Source: Caldilinea sp. CFX5
Lineage (GTDB): Bacteria; Chloroflexota; Anaerolineae; Caldilineales; Caldilineaceae
Direction: 5' to 3'
Length of the DNA stretch: 47,265 nucleotides
Assembly (NCBI GenBank): GCA_021405325.1
Contig: QWII01000101.1
Coordinates: 1 to 47,265, forward strand
Shown here: piece after piece, positions 9,528 to 18,674 of the stretch
Position numbering within the stretch: position 1 is the stretch's first letter
How the letters are laid out: every line of letters begins with the position of its first letter
Translations under genes and position numbers: made by a program
The notes under the pieces: generated by a model
Told to the model about the DNA's origin: nothing
Databases searched by the model: none
The model's input: the letters and a program-made list of their open reading frames with translations, nothing else

Positions 9528-9565
9528 GCCATTACTTTATTTTTCGCAAGCCAACAATGGCATTG
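9524..9565 (+). promoter_or_regulatory. 10-bp inverted repeat overlapping the -10 element
   Basis: CAATGCCATT (9524-9533) and AATGGCATTG (9556-9565) are exact reverse complements 22 nt apart. They begin inside the -10 element, so they could be an operator or a 5' leader hairpin. No binding protein is suggested by the sequence. Confidence 0.4.
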
Positions 9566-9590
9566 CCAGCAGCAACCTTACCGAGGGCGT

Positions 9591-12110
9591 ATGCGTATCC
9601 GGTTCGTCGTAACGACCACACTCCTGACCTGCCTACTCTTGACCGTCGCTTTGCTCATTGGGGCCACACCCCAAACACGGCAAAACAATCAATCCCAGCC
9701 GGCCGATGAATACCCCATCGGTTCGCCAACGTTGACCGATCTCTGGGTTGACCCGATGAACGGGAATGATGACGCCAGCGGGGCTGCTCGCGATCAGGCC
9801 CTGCGCACCATCACGGCTGCCTGGCAGCGCATCCCCCGTGGCGCGCCTTTGACGGCGACCGGCTACCGGATCCAACTGGTGGCGGGCGACTATCCCGAAA
9901 GCAGCTTTCCCGAATATTGGGAGGATCGGCATGGCACGGCGCAATTGCCCATCATCCTACAAGCCGCCGACGGGCCACGCACGGCGCGGCTGCTGGCCGA
10001 TCTGAATCTGTTCAATATCAGCCATCTCTACCTGGTGGATCTCCACATCCAGCATACGAGCGATGTCTTGCATTGCGAACGGTGCGACCACCTGCTCATC
10101 CGTAACAGCGCCTTGATCGGCAGCCGCGCCGCTTCGCATGAGAATGTCAAGATCAATCAATCGCAATTTGTTTACCTGGAAGGCAATGACATTGACGGCG
10201 CCGAGCAGAATGCGATTGACTTTGTCGCTGTGCAATCCGGTCATATCCTGCACAACCATATTCACAACGCCGATGACTGGTGCATTTATTTGAAGGGCGG
10301 GTCGGCCCACTTTCGCGTGGAAGGCAACGAAATCTACGACTGCGGCGCCGGCGGCTTGACGGCGGGCGAGGGCAGCGGTTTTGAATACATGGTTTCACCC
10401 TGGTTGCACTACGAGGCGTATGATCTCAAAATCGTCAACAATGTGATTCATGACACCGCCGGCGCCGGCTTTGGCGTCAACGGCGGTTATAACATCCTCT
10501 TTGCCTACAACACCCTCTACCGCGTCGGGCAACGCAGCCATCTGTTGGAATTTGTCTTTGGCGGGCGCACCTGTGACGGCGACGCGACGTTGACCGGTCG
10601 CTGCGCTGAACATCTGGCCGCCGGCGGCTGGGGAACAACCACCGTGGGGGCGGACGGGCAACCGATCCCCAATCGCAATATCTATGTCTACAACAATCTG
10701 ATCTACAACCCGCCCGGCTACCAGAGCCAGTGGCAACATCTCACCATTGCCGGCCCACGCACCCCAGCCGCCAACAGCAACATCCCAACGCCGGCGCACG
10801 CCGATGATAACCTGGTCTTGCGCGGCAATGTGATCTGGAACGGGCCGGCCGATCATGCGCTGGGGCTGGGCGACGAGACCGGTTGTCAAGCCGGCAATCC
10901 CACTTGTAACGCGACGCAACTGGCCGCGCAGAACACCATTAATACACTGGAACCGCAGTTGCGCAATCCGGCGCAGGGCGATTTTCGCCCGGCGGTCAAC
11001 AGCAACCTAGCCAGCGTGACCACCTACTCCTTGCCGGCCTTTCCGACTTGGGATAATTTTACCCCGACAGTCGCCCCCGGCCTCTTGGCTAATACCGCGG
11101 CAGTGGATCGCAATGGCTTTGGCCGCCCGGACCCTGGTCTGCCCGGCGCCTATGTGGCGGATTCGATTGCCGTCACCCCGACCAGCACGGGGACAGCGAC
11201 GCCGGTCGCCACCACCAGCGCCCGCCTCTACCTGCCGGCCATTGCCAACCGCAGCAGCGCCCCCACGCCAACAGCGACAATAGTCATTCTGCCGCTAAAG
11301 ACACCCACGCCAACCGCCAGCCCAACGCCGACCCCGACGCCGACCCCGACGCCCACGGCCACCAGCACAACCAATAGCCCGCTACCAGCCGGCCCTGTCA
11401 CGCTGGTGCTGTTGGGGGACAGCCTGACTGCCGGCCAGGGCGACGAATCAGCGGCAGGGGGCGGTTATCCACGGCGCTTGCTGACACAAGTGCAGGCCCG
11501 CCGCCCCGGCTCGACGGCTGCCAACCTGGGGCAGTCGGGGTGGACTTCCACCGATCTCATTCAGGGCGTCAATGGCGCGCCGTCACAATTGACCACAGCG
11601 GTTAACACCTTGAACAATAGCAGCGGGGCGAAGGTGGCTTTCGTCTGGATTGGCAGCAATGATCTCTGGTATCTCTATGAATTCGGCAACCCCAGCGCCG
11701 CTGATGAAGCGCAGGATGTGCAAAATTTCACCGCCAACCTTGACACGATCCTGAGCCAACTGCGCGCTACCGGCGCCACGGTTTTGGTTGCCTTGCTCGA
11801 TGACCAGTCACAGCGCCCGGTGGTCGCCAACCCGCCCAATCCCAACGAACCGGCCTTCCCCGGCATCTCGGCGGCAGAACGGCAACGCATGGGCCAACAG
11901 GTGGTCGCCTATAACAACGCCATTACCGCCAAAGCGACGCAGCATGGCGCACGGGTGGTCGATTTCTATCACACCACGATCTTCACCACTGCCGCCACCC
12001 TGGCCGATGACGGGAATCATCCCAATGCCGCTGGATATGATGCAATTACCGCGGTCTGGTTTGAGGGATTGGGGCCTTTGCTGACATTACGTGAGAAAGG
12101 TGAGAAATGA
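9591..12110 (+). CDS. secreted parallel beta-helix protein fused to SGNH/GDSL hydrolase
   Basis: An N-terminal signal peptide (about 1-25) is followed by WVDPMNGNDDASG, the usual opening of right-handed beta-helix proteins of the pectate-lyase/NosD type. Helix coils (NxI, GNxI patterns) run to about residue 470. A YLPAIANR motif occurs near residue 550, then a Thr-Pro linker. The last 240 residues form an SGNH/GDSL esterase domain: GDSLTAGQGD with the nucleophile Ser, the IGSND block, and DDGNHPNAAGY with the catalytic Asp-His. The likely role is extracellular binding or cleavage of polysaccharide with removal of ester groups. The substrate is unknown. The start is chosen for its ATG behind GAGGG and the signal peptide that follows. 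Confidence 0.85.
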   Translation: MRIRFVVTTTLLTCLLLTVALLIGATPQTRQNNQSQPADEYPIGSPTLTDLWVDPMNGNDDASGAARDQALRTITAAWQRIPRGAPLTATGYRIQLVAGDYPESSFPEYWEDRHGTAQLPIILQAADGPRTARLLADLNLFNISHLYLVDLHIQHTSDVLHCERCDHLLIRNSALIGSRAASHENVKINQSQFVYLEGNDIDGAEQNAIDFVAVQSGHILHNHIHNADDWCIYLKGGSAHFRVEGNEIYDCGAGGLTAGEGSGFEYMVSPWLHYEAYDLKIVNNVIHDTAGAGFGVNGGYNILFAYNTLYRVGQRSHLLEFVFGGRTCDGDATLTGRCAEHLAAGGWGTTTVGADGQPIPNRNIYVYNNLIYNPPGYQSQWQHLTIAGPRTPAANSNIPTPAHADDNLVLRGNVIWNGPADHALGLGDETGCQAGNPTCNATQLAAQNTINTLEPQLRNPAQGDFRPAVNSNLASVTTYSLPAFPTWDNFTPTVAPGLLANTAAVDRNGFGRPDPGLPGAYVADSIAVTPTSTGTATPVATTSARLYLPAIANRSSAPTPTATIVILPLKTPTPTASPTPTPTPTPTPTATSTTNSPLPAGPVTLVLLGDSLTAGQGDESAAGGGYPRRLLTQVQARRPGSTAANLGQSGWTSTDLIQGVNGAPSQLTTAVNTLNNSSGAKVAFVWIGSNDLWYLYEFGNPSAADEAQDVQNFTANLDTILSQLRATGATVLVALLDDQSQRPVVANPPNPNEPAFPGISAAERQRMGQQVVAYNNAITAKATQHGARVVDFYHTTIFTTAATLADDGNHPNAAGYDAITAVWFEGLGPLLTLREKGEK

Positions 12111-12137
12111 TGAAGATTGATTTTCTTCTGATTACTG

Positions 12138-12196
12138 CAGGACTTACGCAAGACGCCGGGCACCCTCTGGGTGCCCGGCGTCTTGCGTAAGTCCTG
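12138..12196. repeat. perfect 59-bp palindrome (28-bp arms, 3-nt loop)
   Basis: Arms at 12138-12165 and 12169-12196 are exact reverse complements around TCT. The outer end reads CAGGACTTACGCAAGACG. It lies between the hydrolase and the PHP-helicase genes. A consensus TATAAT occurs just after it (12203-12208), so the element may contribute to the promoter of the downstream gene as well as end the upstream transcript. It has the same total length as the palindrome at 3073-3131 but a different sequence. Confidence 0.88.
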
Positions 12197-12255
12197 TACT
12201 GATATAATGTGCGGCCTGATTTGCACTTTTTCCCACTTCTCGCGACAATTGACGT

Positions 12256-15200
12256 ATGAACCAATTCGTCGCCGATCTCCACATCCACTCCCATTATTCA
12301 CGCGCCACCAGCAAAGATCTGGACCTGGAACATCTGAGTCTCTGGGCGCAATACAAGGGCGTCCACCTCGTCGCCACGGGGGATATCGCTCATCCCGGCT
12401 GGCTGGCCGAACTCAAAGAAAAGCTGGAACCGGCGGAAGAGGGGCTGTTTCGCCTCAGAGCCGACTTGTTGCCGCCGATTCAGGCCGCAGTGCCGGCAGC
12501 CTGTGCAGGGCCGGTGCGCTTTCTGCTGGGCGGTGAGGTCAGCAATATCTACAAAAAAAACGACGCTGTCCGCAAAGTCCACCACCTGATCTTTATGCCC
12601 TCCTTTGCCGCGCTGGAACGGTTGCAGGCGCGGCTGGAACGCATCGGCAACATCCGTTCTGATGGTCGCCCAATCCTGGGGCTGGATTCGCGCGATCTGC
12701 TGGAAATTGTGCTGGAGACCGACCCGCAGGGTTATCTCATCCCGGCCCATATCTGGACGCCCTGGTTTGCCATTCTCGGCTCCAAATCGGGCTTTGATTC
12801 GGTGGCCGAGTGCTTTGACGACCTGACGCCTCACATCTTCGCCCTGGAGACTGGCCTTTCCGCCGATCCGGCCATGTGCTGGCGCGTCTCCGGGTTGGAT
12901 GGCTATACGCTGGTCTCCAACTCCGATGCCCATTCACCCCCTAAGTTGGCACGCGAGGCGAGTCTTTTTGCTACCGAGTTTTCCTATGCAGCCATTTTTG
13001 ACGCGCTCAAGAGCGGCGACCCGCAGCGCTATCTGGGGACGCTGGAATTTTTCCCCGAAGAGGGCAAATATCACTTTGACGGCCATCGCGCTTGCGGCGT
13101 CCGCTGGCATCCGCAGACCAGCCTGGCGCACAACGACCGCTGCTCCGTTTGCGGCAAACCGGTGACAGTGGGGGTGATGCATCGGGTCGAGACGCTGGCC
13201 GACCGGCCCGAAGGGGTGAAGCCGGCGCGCAGCCACCCCTATCGCAACTTGATCCCGCTGCCCGAAGTGCTGGGCGAAGTGCATGGCGCCGGTGCGGGGT
13301 CAAAGCGGGTGCAGGAGCACTATCAGGATCTGCTGGCAAAGCTGGGGCCGGAGTTGTCGATTTTGCTTGATCTGCCGCTACCTGAGATTGAAAAGGCCGG
13401 TGGAGCGCTGCTGGCGGCAGCGATTGACCGGATGCGGCAGGGCCAAGTGGCGATTGATGCCGGGTATGATGGTGAGTATGGGGTGATCCAGATCTTTGGC
13501 GCTGGTGAACGGGTGACGCTGGCGGCGCCGCAGTTGGGGTTGTTTGAGGAAGCGGTGGAAGCTTCTGCTGTGGTAGGCGCCGGGGACGCGGAGCGTCCAC
13601 CCTGCATTCCGCCGGAGACCGGCGGAACGAGCATGACCGGCGGAACGAGCACGACCGGCGGAACGAGCAAAGTAGCGGAAGCAAAACCGGTTTACCACGC
13701 CAATGGCACGGCACAATCCGTTCTCACGCTTCCCCTACCCCAAGAGCCGCCGGACAGGCAATCCGTTCAATCCGTTCTCGCCGCATCCGTTGACAGCACG
13801 CCCCCTGCCCCCCAATCACCTAATCCCCCAATCACCTATCTCAACGCCCTCAACGACGACCAACGCGCCGCCGCCACCTGTACCGACCAGAGTGTCATCA
13901 TCGTCGCCGGGCCGGGGACGGGGAAGACGCGTACGTTGACGGTGCGGTTGGCTCATTTGGTCTGCGCCAAGGGGGTAGCGCCGGCGGCGATTCTGGCAAT
14001 TACCTTTACCAATAAAGCGGCGGCAGAGATGAAAGCACGGTTGAAAGGCTTGCTCGGTCACGCCTTGGCTGAGCGCCTGACTATTCGCACCTTTCATGCC
14101 TTTGGCGCGCTGGTTTTGCGCGAAGCGGGCGAAGCCATCGGCATTAGCCCAACCTTTGCCATTTGCAGCGAAGAGGATCGACGGGGGCTGCTCAAAGGGT
14201 TGCTGCCCGACCAGAGTGAAAAGGGCGTGAACCAACGATTGGATACGATCAGCGCGGCCAAGAACGCGCTCTTGCTGCCCGATAGCCCCGATTTGACTGC
14301 CACGCTGCAAACCGATGCTGACTTTGTTGATATTTACAGCCGCTATCAGACTGCCCTGCGCGCCAATCGGCTGCTCGACTTTGATGACCTGCTCTTGCAG
14401 ACCGTCCAACTTTTTGAGCGAGAACCGGGGATCTTGCAACGCTATCAAAACCGTTTTCGCTGGCTGGCGGTCGATGAATATCAGGACATCAACCGGGCGC
14501 AGTACCGGCTGCTACGGCTGCTGACCCCGCCGACCACCAACCTCTGCGCCATCGGCGACCCTGACCAGGCGATCTATGGTTTTCGCGGGGCCAACCGGGA
14601 ATACTTTTTGCAGTTCCAGGCCGATTTTCCTGACGCCAAACGCTTGCACCTGAGCCGCAACTACCGCTCGACCCAGACCATCCTCGACGCTGCCATGCAG
14701 GTGATCAACAATAGCCCCAATCGTGAGTCAGCATTAGCGATCTGGTCGGACTTTGTCGACCAGACCAAACTGGAAATCCACAGCGCGCCCACCGACAAAG
14801 CCGAAGCGGAACAGGTTGTCCACCAGATCGAGCAATTGATCGGCGGCACCAGCTATTTTTCTTTGGACTCCGGGCGCACCAGCGGCATGGAAACGACTAC
14901 CCGTGATTTTGGCGACTTTGCCGTCCTCTATCGCACCAGCGCCCAAAGCCGGTTGTTGGAAGAAGCATTCCACCGCTCCGGCATTCCCTACCAGATTGTG
15001 GGGCAGACGCCGCTGGTCGAATACAAAGAGATTCGGTTGATCCTGGCCTATCTCTGGCTCACCATCAACCCGACGGCAACCTTTTATCAAGAGCAGATCT
15101 ACGCCAACGTCCGACGCAAAGATTTGCCGCGCATCGGTCTCTTTCTACCTCGTTTGCGCGCCCTGGCCAGTGAGGCGCCGGTGACGACCCTGATCGAAAC

Positions 15201-15711
15201 CATCCAGCACTTCCTACAAACTGAGCTGGGCGCTGATTTTAGCGAGATGCAAGCGCAACGGATCGCTCAGTTGACCCGCCGTGCTGTCGCTTTTGGCGCC
15301 CGTCTGCCCGCCTTTTTGGAAGCAATGGTACTCCAAAACGAGATCGACCATTACCACCCGCTGGCGGATCGCGTTACCCTGATGACCCTTCATGCCGCTA
15401 AAGGGCTGGAATTTCCTGTCGTTTTCATCGTCGGTTGTGAAGAGGGGCTGCTGCCCTATCAACTGGCCGGGCGCACAAGCGATGTCGAGGAGGAGCGGCG
15501 CCTCTTCTATGTCGGCATGACGCGCGCTCAACAGAAATTGATCCTGCTCCATGCCAAGCGGCGCGTCCTTTTTGGCCAGGCCAGTCAAAACCCGCTCTCC
15601 CGCTTTGTCAATGACATTGCGTTAACCCTCAAAGAGATCAAAGCCCAACAGGCGCGCAAGGTCAAGGCAACCCCGGAAGCTGCCCAATTAACGCTTTTTA
15701 GCCTGGTTTGA
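12256..15711 (+). CDS. PHP phosphoesterase fused to UvrD/PcrA-type DNA helicase
   Basis: Residues 1-400 form a PHP-domain protein with metal-binding motifs DLHIHSHYS, TGDIAHPGW and NSDAHSP. A zinc-ribbon-like CGVRWHP...CSVCGKPV follows at about 275-302. A linker of about 130 residues contains three GGTS repeats and Pro-rich sequence. From about residue 530 a superfamily 1A helicase begins with LNDDQRAAA, Walker A AGPGTGKTRT, VDEYQDIN (motif II), GDPDQAIYGFRGA (motif III), TLHAAKGLEFPVVFIVG (motif V) and YVGMTRAQ (motif VI). Such fusions join a PHP nuclease/phosphatase to a 3'-5' repair helicase. The exact job is not established. The start follows a near-consensus TATAAT at 12203. Confidence 0.9.
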   Translation: MNQFVADLHIHSHYSRATSKDLDLEHLSLWAQYKGVHLVATGDIAHPGWLAELKEKLEPAEEGLFRLRADLLPPIQAAVPAACAGPVRFLLGGEVSNIYKKNDAVRKVHHLIFMPSFAALERLQARLERIGNIRSDGRPILGLDSRDLLEIVLETDPQGYLIPAHIWTPWFAILGSKSGFDSVAECFDDLTPHIFALETGLSADPAMCWRVSGLDGYTLVSNSDAHSPPKLAREASLFATEFSYAAIFDALKSGDPQRYLGTLEFFPEEGKYHFDGHRACGVRWHPQTSLAHNDRCSVCGKPVTVGVMHRVETLADRPEGVKPARSHPYRNLIPLPEVLGEVHGAGAGSKRVQEHYQDLLAKLGPELSILLDLPLPEIEKAGGALLAAAIDRMRQGQVAIDAGYDGEYGVIQIFGAGERVTLAAPQLGLFEEAVEASAVVGAGDAERPPCIPPETGGTSMTGGTSTTGGTSKVAEAKPVYHANGTAQSVLTLPLPQEPPDRQSVQSVLAASVDSTPPAPQSPNPPITYLNALNDDQRAAATCTDQSVIIVAGPGTGKTRTLTVRLAHLVCAKGVAPAAILAITFTNKAAAEMKARLKGLLGHALAERLTIRTFHAFGALVLREAGEAIGISPTFAICSEEDRRGLLKGLLPDQSEKGVNQRLDTISAAKNALLLPDSPDLTATLQTDADFVDIYSRYQTALRANRLLDFDDLLLQTVQLFEREPGILQRYQNRFRWLAVDEYQDINRAQYRLLRLLTPPTTNLCAIGDPDQAIYGFRGANREYFLQFQADFPDAKRLHLSRNYRSTQTILDAAMQVINNSPNRESALAIWSDFVDQTKLEIHSAPTDKAEAEQVVHQIEQLIGGTSYFSLDSGRTSGMETTTRDFGDFAVLYRTSAQSRLLEEAFHRSGIPYQIVGQTPLVEYKEIRLILAYLWLTINPTATFYQEQIYANVRRKDLPRIGLFLPRLRALASEAPVTTLIETIQHFLQTELGADFSEMQAQRIAQLTRRAVAFGARLPAFLEAMVLQNEIDHYHPLADRVTLMTLHAAKGLEFPVVFIVGCEEGLLPYQLAGRTSDVEEERRLFYVGMTRAQQKLILLHAKRRVLFGQASQNPLSRFVNDIALTLKEIKAQQARKVKATPEAAQLTLFSLV

Positions 15712-15753
15712 TAGCAAACGCGAGTTCGGCAGTTGACGGACGATCGCCGCGAG

Positions 15754-16137
15754 CTAGCGCAACATCTCGACCAAAGCGCGCAGCAGATCGGTTTCGGTGA
15801 TGACACCTACCACCTGCTGTTGGGCATCCACCACCGGCAAACCGCCAATGTGCTTTTCCAAGAGCAAGGCAGCCGCTTGGGCAACGGTCATCTCCGGGGT
15901 GGCGGTGATGGCGCCTTTGTGCATGATCTCGGCCACCTCAATATCCGCTGTGCCATAGTGGGAAGCCGCCAACAGCAGATCCCGTTCGGTGACGATCCCC
16001 ACCAACTGCCCGGCGTCGTTGACAACCGGCAGATGGTGTAAACGGCGCTTGTCCATGAGTTGTAGGGCACGTTGGTAGCTGGTATCAGCTTGCACCGTAA
16101 GCGGGGGCGCGCTCATGCGTTCGCGGACTAGTTCCAT
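15754..16137 (-). CDS. CBS-pair domain protein
   Basis: This 127-residue protein consists of two CBS motifs in tandem: VRERMSAPPLTVQAD...LPVVND...GIVTERDLL and VAEIMHKGAITATPE...LPVVDA...GVITETDLLRALVEML. CBS pairs bind adenine nucleotides and usually sense energy charge for a partner protein. This one has no attached effector domain. The start at 16137 is preferred over an upstream in-frame one because AAAGGAGG lies 6 bp before it. It is divergent from the epimerase gene at 16256, and the two promoters share about 120 bp. Confidence 0.88.
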   Translation of the reverse strand: MELVRERMSAPPLTVQADTSYQRALQLMDKRRLHHLPVVNDAGQLVGIVTERDLLLAASHYGTADIEVAEIMHKGAITATPEMTVAQAAALLLEKHIGGLPVVDAQQQVVGVITETDLLRALVEMLR

Positions 16138-16187
16138 CTTTCGCCTCCTTTGGCATGATGGCGTTCTTTGCATAGAATTGAGTCAGT

Positions 16188-16215
16188 TTGTCAGACGCGG
16201 TAAGGATAGTATACA
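16188..16215 (+). promoter_or_regulatory. promoter of the intact epimerase gene
   Basis: TTGTCA (16188-16193) and TATACA (16210-16215) are 16 bp apart, about 40 bp upstream of the start at 16256. Confidence 0.55.
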
Positions 16216-16255
16216 AGTAATCAACACAATCGAGTTACAGAAAGCAAGCAGCACC

Positions 16256-17182
16256 ATGACCCAAACAGCACACCCCATCCGCAGCGTTGCCATCACCGGC
16301 GGCGTCGGCAATCTAGCGACCAAACTCTTTCGCCACCTGGCCGGTCTGCCCGGCATCGAACGCCTCGTCGGGCTGGATGTGCGCCCCGCGCCGCCTGACC
16401 ACGCCGCCACCGTCCTGGCCGGTCTGTCCACAGCGGCTACCCTCCAGTTTGTCGAATGTGACTTGGGGGATGTCCATGACCGGCGCTGGCGGGACGCCCT
16501 CACCAACGTCGATGCCATAGTCCACTTTGGGGCGAAAAACCCATATCCCGAAGCGACCTGGGAAGAGGCCGCCATTTCGCTCGATATGACCTTGCATGTC
16601 GCCAATGCGGCAGTCGCCAACGGGGTTAAACGGGTGGTCTTTGCCACCTCCAACCATGTCATGGGGCGCTACAAGGATGACCCGCTCTGGCAACAGGTCG
16701 GCCCCGGCGAATTGACCACGGCGCTGCCACCGGGGACAGGCACGATCTGGCACACGGGAACCCAGTGGATGGATTCGACTGCCTACGCCACCGCCAAACT
16801 CTACGGCGAACGAGTCTGCCAGGAAGCGGCGGCCAGAGCCGGTGGGCGCACCACCTTTGTCGCCGTGCGCATCGGCTGGTGTCAACCGGGCGCCAACCAG
16901 CCCGCCACCCTCTCCGCCGCCGGCACGCCCACCCAACAGAGCGGCAGCAGCACCGGCCAGGATGAAGGTTTGGCTCGCGCCGAGCAATGGTTCAAAGGCA
17001 TGTGGCTCTCCAACCGCGATTTCACCCACCTCTTTGAACGCGCCCTGCTGACCGATGGCAGTTCGTGGCCCGATGGCTATGTTTTGGTCAATGGCATGTC
17101 GAACAATCGCGGCATGAAGTGGAGCCTGGACGCCACCCGACAATACCTGGGCTATCAACCACAGGACAATGTGCATGGCTAA
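16256..17182 (+). CDS. NAD-dependent epimerase/uronate-dehydrogenase-like protein
   Basis: This 308-residue extended short-chain dehydrogenase opens with SVAITGGVGNLATKLFRHL, a TGxxGxxG-type dinucleotide-binding loop. It continues with VECDLGDVHD, DAIVHFGA, and FATSNHVMGRY around the catalytic Ser. AYATAKLYGE supplies the Tyr-x3-Lys pair, and FVAVRIGWCQPG follows. Sequence features such as the SNHVMG block resemble NAD(P)-dependent uronate dehydrogenase/sugar-epimerase relatives, but substrate specificity cannot be read. It is related to the broken gene at 8553-9228 and could have made that copy redundant. An in-frame start at 16115 exists, but it would place the promoter and the adjacent gene's 5' end inside the coding region. 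Confidence 0.85.
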   Translation: MTQTAHPIRSVAITGGVGNLATKLFRHLAGLPGIERLVGLDVRPAPPDHAATVLAGLSTAATLQFVECDLGDVHDRRWRDALTNVDAIVHFGAKNPYPEATWEEAAISLDMTLHVANAAVANGVKRVVFATSNHVMGRYKDDPLWQQVGPGELTTALPPGTGTIWHTGTQWMDSTAYATAKLYGERVCQEAAARAGGRTTFVAVRIGWCQPGANQPATLSAAGTPTQQSGSSTGQDEGLARAEQWFKGMWLSNRDFTHLFERALLTDGSSWPDGYVLVNGMSNNRGMKWSLDATRQYLGYQPQDNVHG

Positions 17183-17444
17183 AAGAAATAAAGCCAATTT
17201 GTCAGGGGCGTGAGTCGTTTGGAGACGGGGGAGGCTCCACACAACTCAGCCATTGGGTGGCGGAGGATTGGCGGCTGGTCTGCGATCTTGCTGCGCCGGG
17301 TGGCGGCAATGAAGGGGAACAATGAAAACCGGTGGTTGGTCGCGCCGATCGGCAGCAAGGGGCAAAAGAGGCAATGTTTGATCCAAAGCAACGGCGCCAG
17401 CGCTTTCCCCCACCGGCTCTAGCTTATCCGGTTTGGGGTGGCGG

Positions 17445-17492
17445 GTAAATAGACAAGGTGCTAGCGGGCATAGACAGTTGTACTGTTTTCCC
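17445..17492 (+). promoter_or_regulatory. 48-bp conserved element, copy 1
   Basis: It reads GTAAATAGACA, 13 variable bases, CATAGACA, then GTTGTACTG and TTTTCCC. A second copy with identical spacing lies at 27263-27310, just upstream of the response-regulator promoter. ATAGACA occurs twice, 21 bp apart, which would put both copies on one face of the helix. No gene follows closely here on the plus strand. Confidence 0.5.
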
Positions 17493-17515
17493 GGCGAACC
17501 CTAACCGTACAACAA

Positions 17516-17548
17516 AGAAGTTCGGCTTTTGTCAAAAGCCGAACTTCT
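17516..17548. terminator. REP-like hairpin, likely terminator of the small coiled-coil gene
   Basis: AGAAGTTCGGCTTTT (17516-17530) and its exact complement (17534-17548) surround the loop GTC. The layout (AGAA, variable block, TTTT, 3-nt loop) matches the REP hairpins elsewhere in the window, but the middle block differs. It lies 45 bp after the stop of the minus-strand gene ending at 17593. Confidence 0.6.
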
Positions 17549-17592
17549 CTCCATGTGCGCCTGTCACTCATCAACCCAATGCAGCCTGGCGG

Positions 17593-17772
17593 TTATGGCT
17601 GTGCAGGCAGGTGTTTTTCCAATTGGTTGAGGCGCGCTTCCAGGGTAGCGATCCGTTGCAACAGCGCGGCCTGATGTTGCAAGAGGTGCCCGATTGCCTG
17701 TTCCGGCGTCAGTTTGCCATGCTCCCGCATCGGGAGCAGTTCCTTGAGCGGGTGGGTGGAATAGTCAACCAT
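17593..17772 (-). CDS. small coiled-coil protein of unknown function
   Basis: This 59-residue protein starts MVDYSTHPLKELLPMREHG and continues with a Gln/Leu-rich helix (LLQHQAALLQRIATLEARL) with heptad spacing typical of a short coiled coil. The start at 17772 is supported by AAAGGAGA 7 bp upstream; a longer in-frame opening lacks one. No membrane segment or known domain is seen. A partner is not obvious. Cytosolic oligomerisation is inferred from the helix only. Confidence 0.65.
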   Translation of the reverse strand: MVDYSTHPLKELLPMREHGKLTPEQAIGHLLQHQAALLQRIATLEARLNQLEKHLPAQP

Positions 17773-17941
17773 ATTGCGTCTCCTTTGTCCATGAACGTGG
17801 ATGAAATTAAAGTGGCGACAACAAAAAACAGCCACCTCCCAACCGATGCGGTTGTCAGGTAGCTGCCAGTTTGTCTCCACCTCCAAAGGCAGATACAATA
17901 CCTCTAGCCACCCAGACTGATGATACCAGTTTGGTTGGTTA

Positions 17942-17975
17942 GCGCACCGGCGGGGACCAAGACCCGCCGGTGCGC
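17942..17975. terminator. GC-rich hairpin followed by T-run
   Basis: GCGCACCGGCGGG (17942-17954) pairs with CCCGCCGGTGCGC (17963-17975), followed by GTTTT. It has the shape of a Rho-independent terminator on the plus strand, yet no plus-strand gene ends just before it. Confidence 0.5.
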
Positions 17976-18196
17976 GTTTTGTGGCAAGAACTACTGCCCG
18001 CCTCCCGAAGCGGCGACGCCGGGTGATCCCCAACATCCGCCGGCAGGAGGCGACAGTCTTCTGTTGTCAGTTTGATCATACTACAAAAGGTCCGGGGTTG
18101 GCAAATCGCCAAAATCGATGCTTGTAACAAGAAGTGTTACTATTGCTCACCGTATGGGTCTAATCGCCATAGGGATCAACGTTGATGAATTGTGCT

Positions 18197-18225
18197 TTGT
18201 CTTTGTGCTTCGTGTATGCTACACT
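18197..18225 (+). promoter_or_regulatory. promoter of the unknown gene pair
   Basis: TTGTCT (18197-18202) and TACACT (18220-18225) are spaced by 17 bp, about 45 bp upstream of the start at 18270. Confidence 0.5.
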
Positions 18226-18269
18226 GTTGATCGTATGAACCATCCACTAACTAAGCTTGTTGGTAGCCT

Positions 18270-18674
18270 ATGTATGAACGAATATATCGTCTATTACAAC
18301 CGCAACTTGATCCTGACCGGCGCGTTTATATCCTGCGGAGTAGCGAAGACCCAGGTCTCGCTGAATTTTTTAGAATCATGCAAGCGCATGGCGCGACCAG
18401 CATGGAACCTAATGGCAACATTTATGTGCAGATCGATGATGTTAGGGGCGCCAGCAAAGGAACCTGGCTCGAAGAATTTGCTCATGCCCTTCAGTTTCTC
18501 CGCTCCGGTCATCTTGCGCTGAGTGTCGATGACCAGGAGCGAGCTATACGCGAACTGGAGGTGGCAGAATGTCTGGTAAGGCGGGCGCCGCGCCTCCACC
18601 TATCAAATGAGGATGTGAACACGTCTATGAGAACGGTGCAATATTATGAAGAATACCGCAAACGGTATGAATAA
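18270..18674 (+). CDS. hypothetical protein, possible zincin-like fold
   Basis: This 134-residue protein has no firm family match. Visible features are GTWLEEFAHALQFLR near residues 68-83 and RELEVAECLVRRAPRL further on. The first resembles the metal-binding helix of small zincin-like peptidase or toxin domains (an E-x-x-H-like pattern, here EEFAHALQ), and the second resembles the helix that supplies a third ligand. A full HExxH motif is not present, so peptidase activity is speculative. The gene has its own promoter at 18197 and overlaps the next gene by 8 bp (ATGAATAA), so the two are probably translated together as a functional pair. Confidence 0.55.
   Translation: MYERIYRLLQPQLDPDRRVYILRSSEDPGLAEFFRIMQAHGATSMEPNGNIYVQIDDVRGASKGTWLEEFAHALQFLRSGHLALSVDDQERAIRELEVAECLVRRAPRLHLSNEDVNTSMRTVQYYEEYRKRYE

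Larger units (their letters stand above)
17183..17592. other. 410-bp gap without a clear gene
   Basis: Short open frames on both strands (for example 17210-17422) show no recognisable domain, no ribosome-binding site and no clear codon bias. The gap holds the 48-bp element (17445-17492) and a hairpin (17516-17548), listed separately. Nothing else was seen. Confidence 0.5.

Noticed and set aside
13007..13714. 235-codon minus-strand Pro/Arg/Ser-rich frame
   Set aside because: It is antisense to the PHP domain and linker of the PHP-UvrD gene; low complexity, no start signal.
16313..17242. 309-codon minus-strand frame opposite the epimerase
   Set aside because: The plus-strand product has a clear Rossmann and Tyr-x3-Lys signature. 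The opposite frame shows none.
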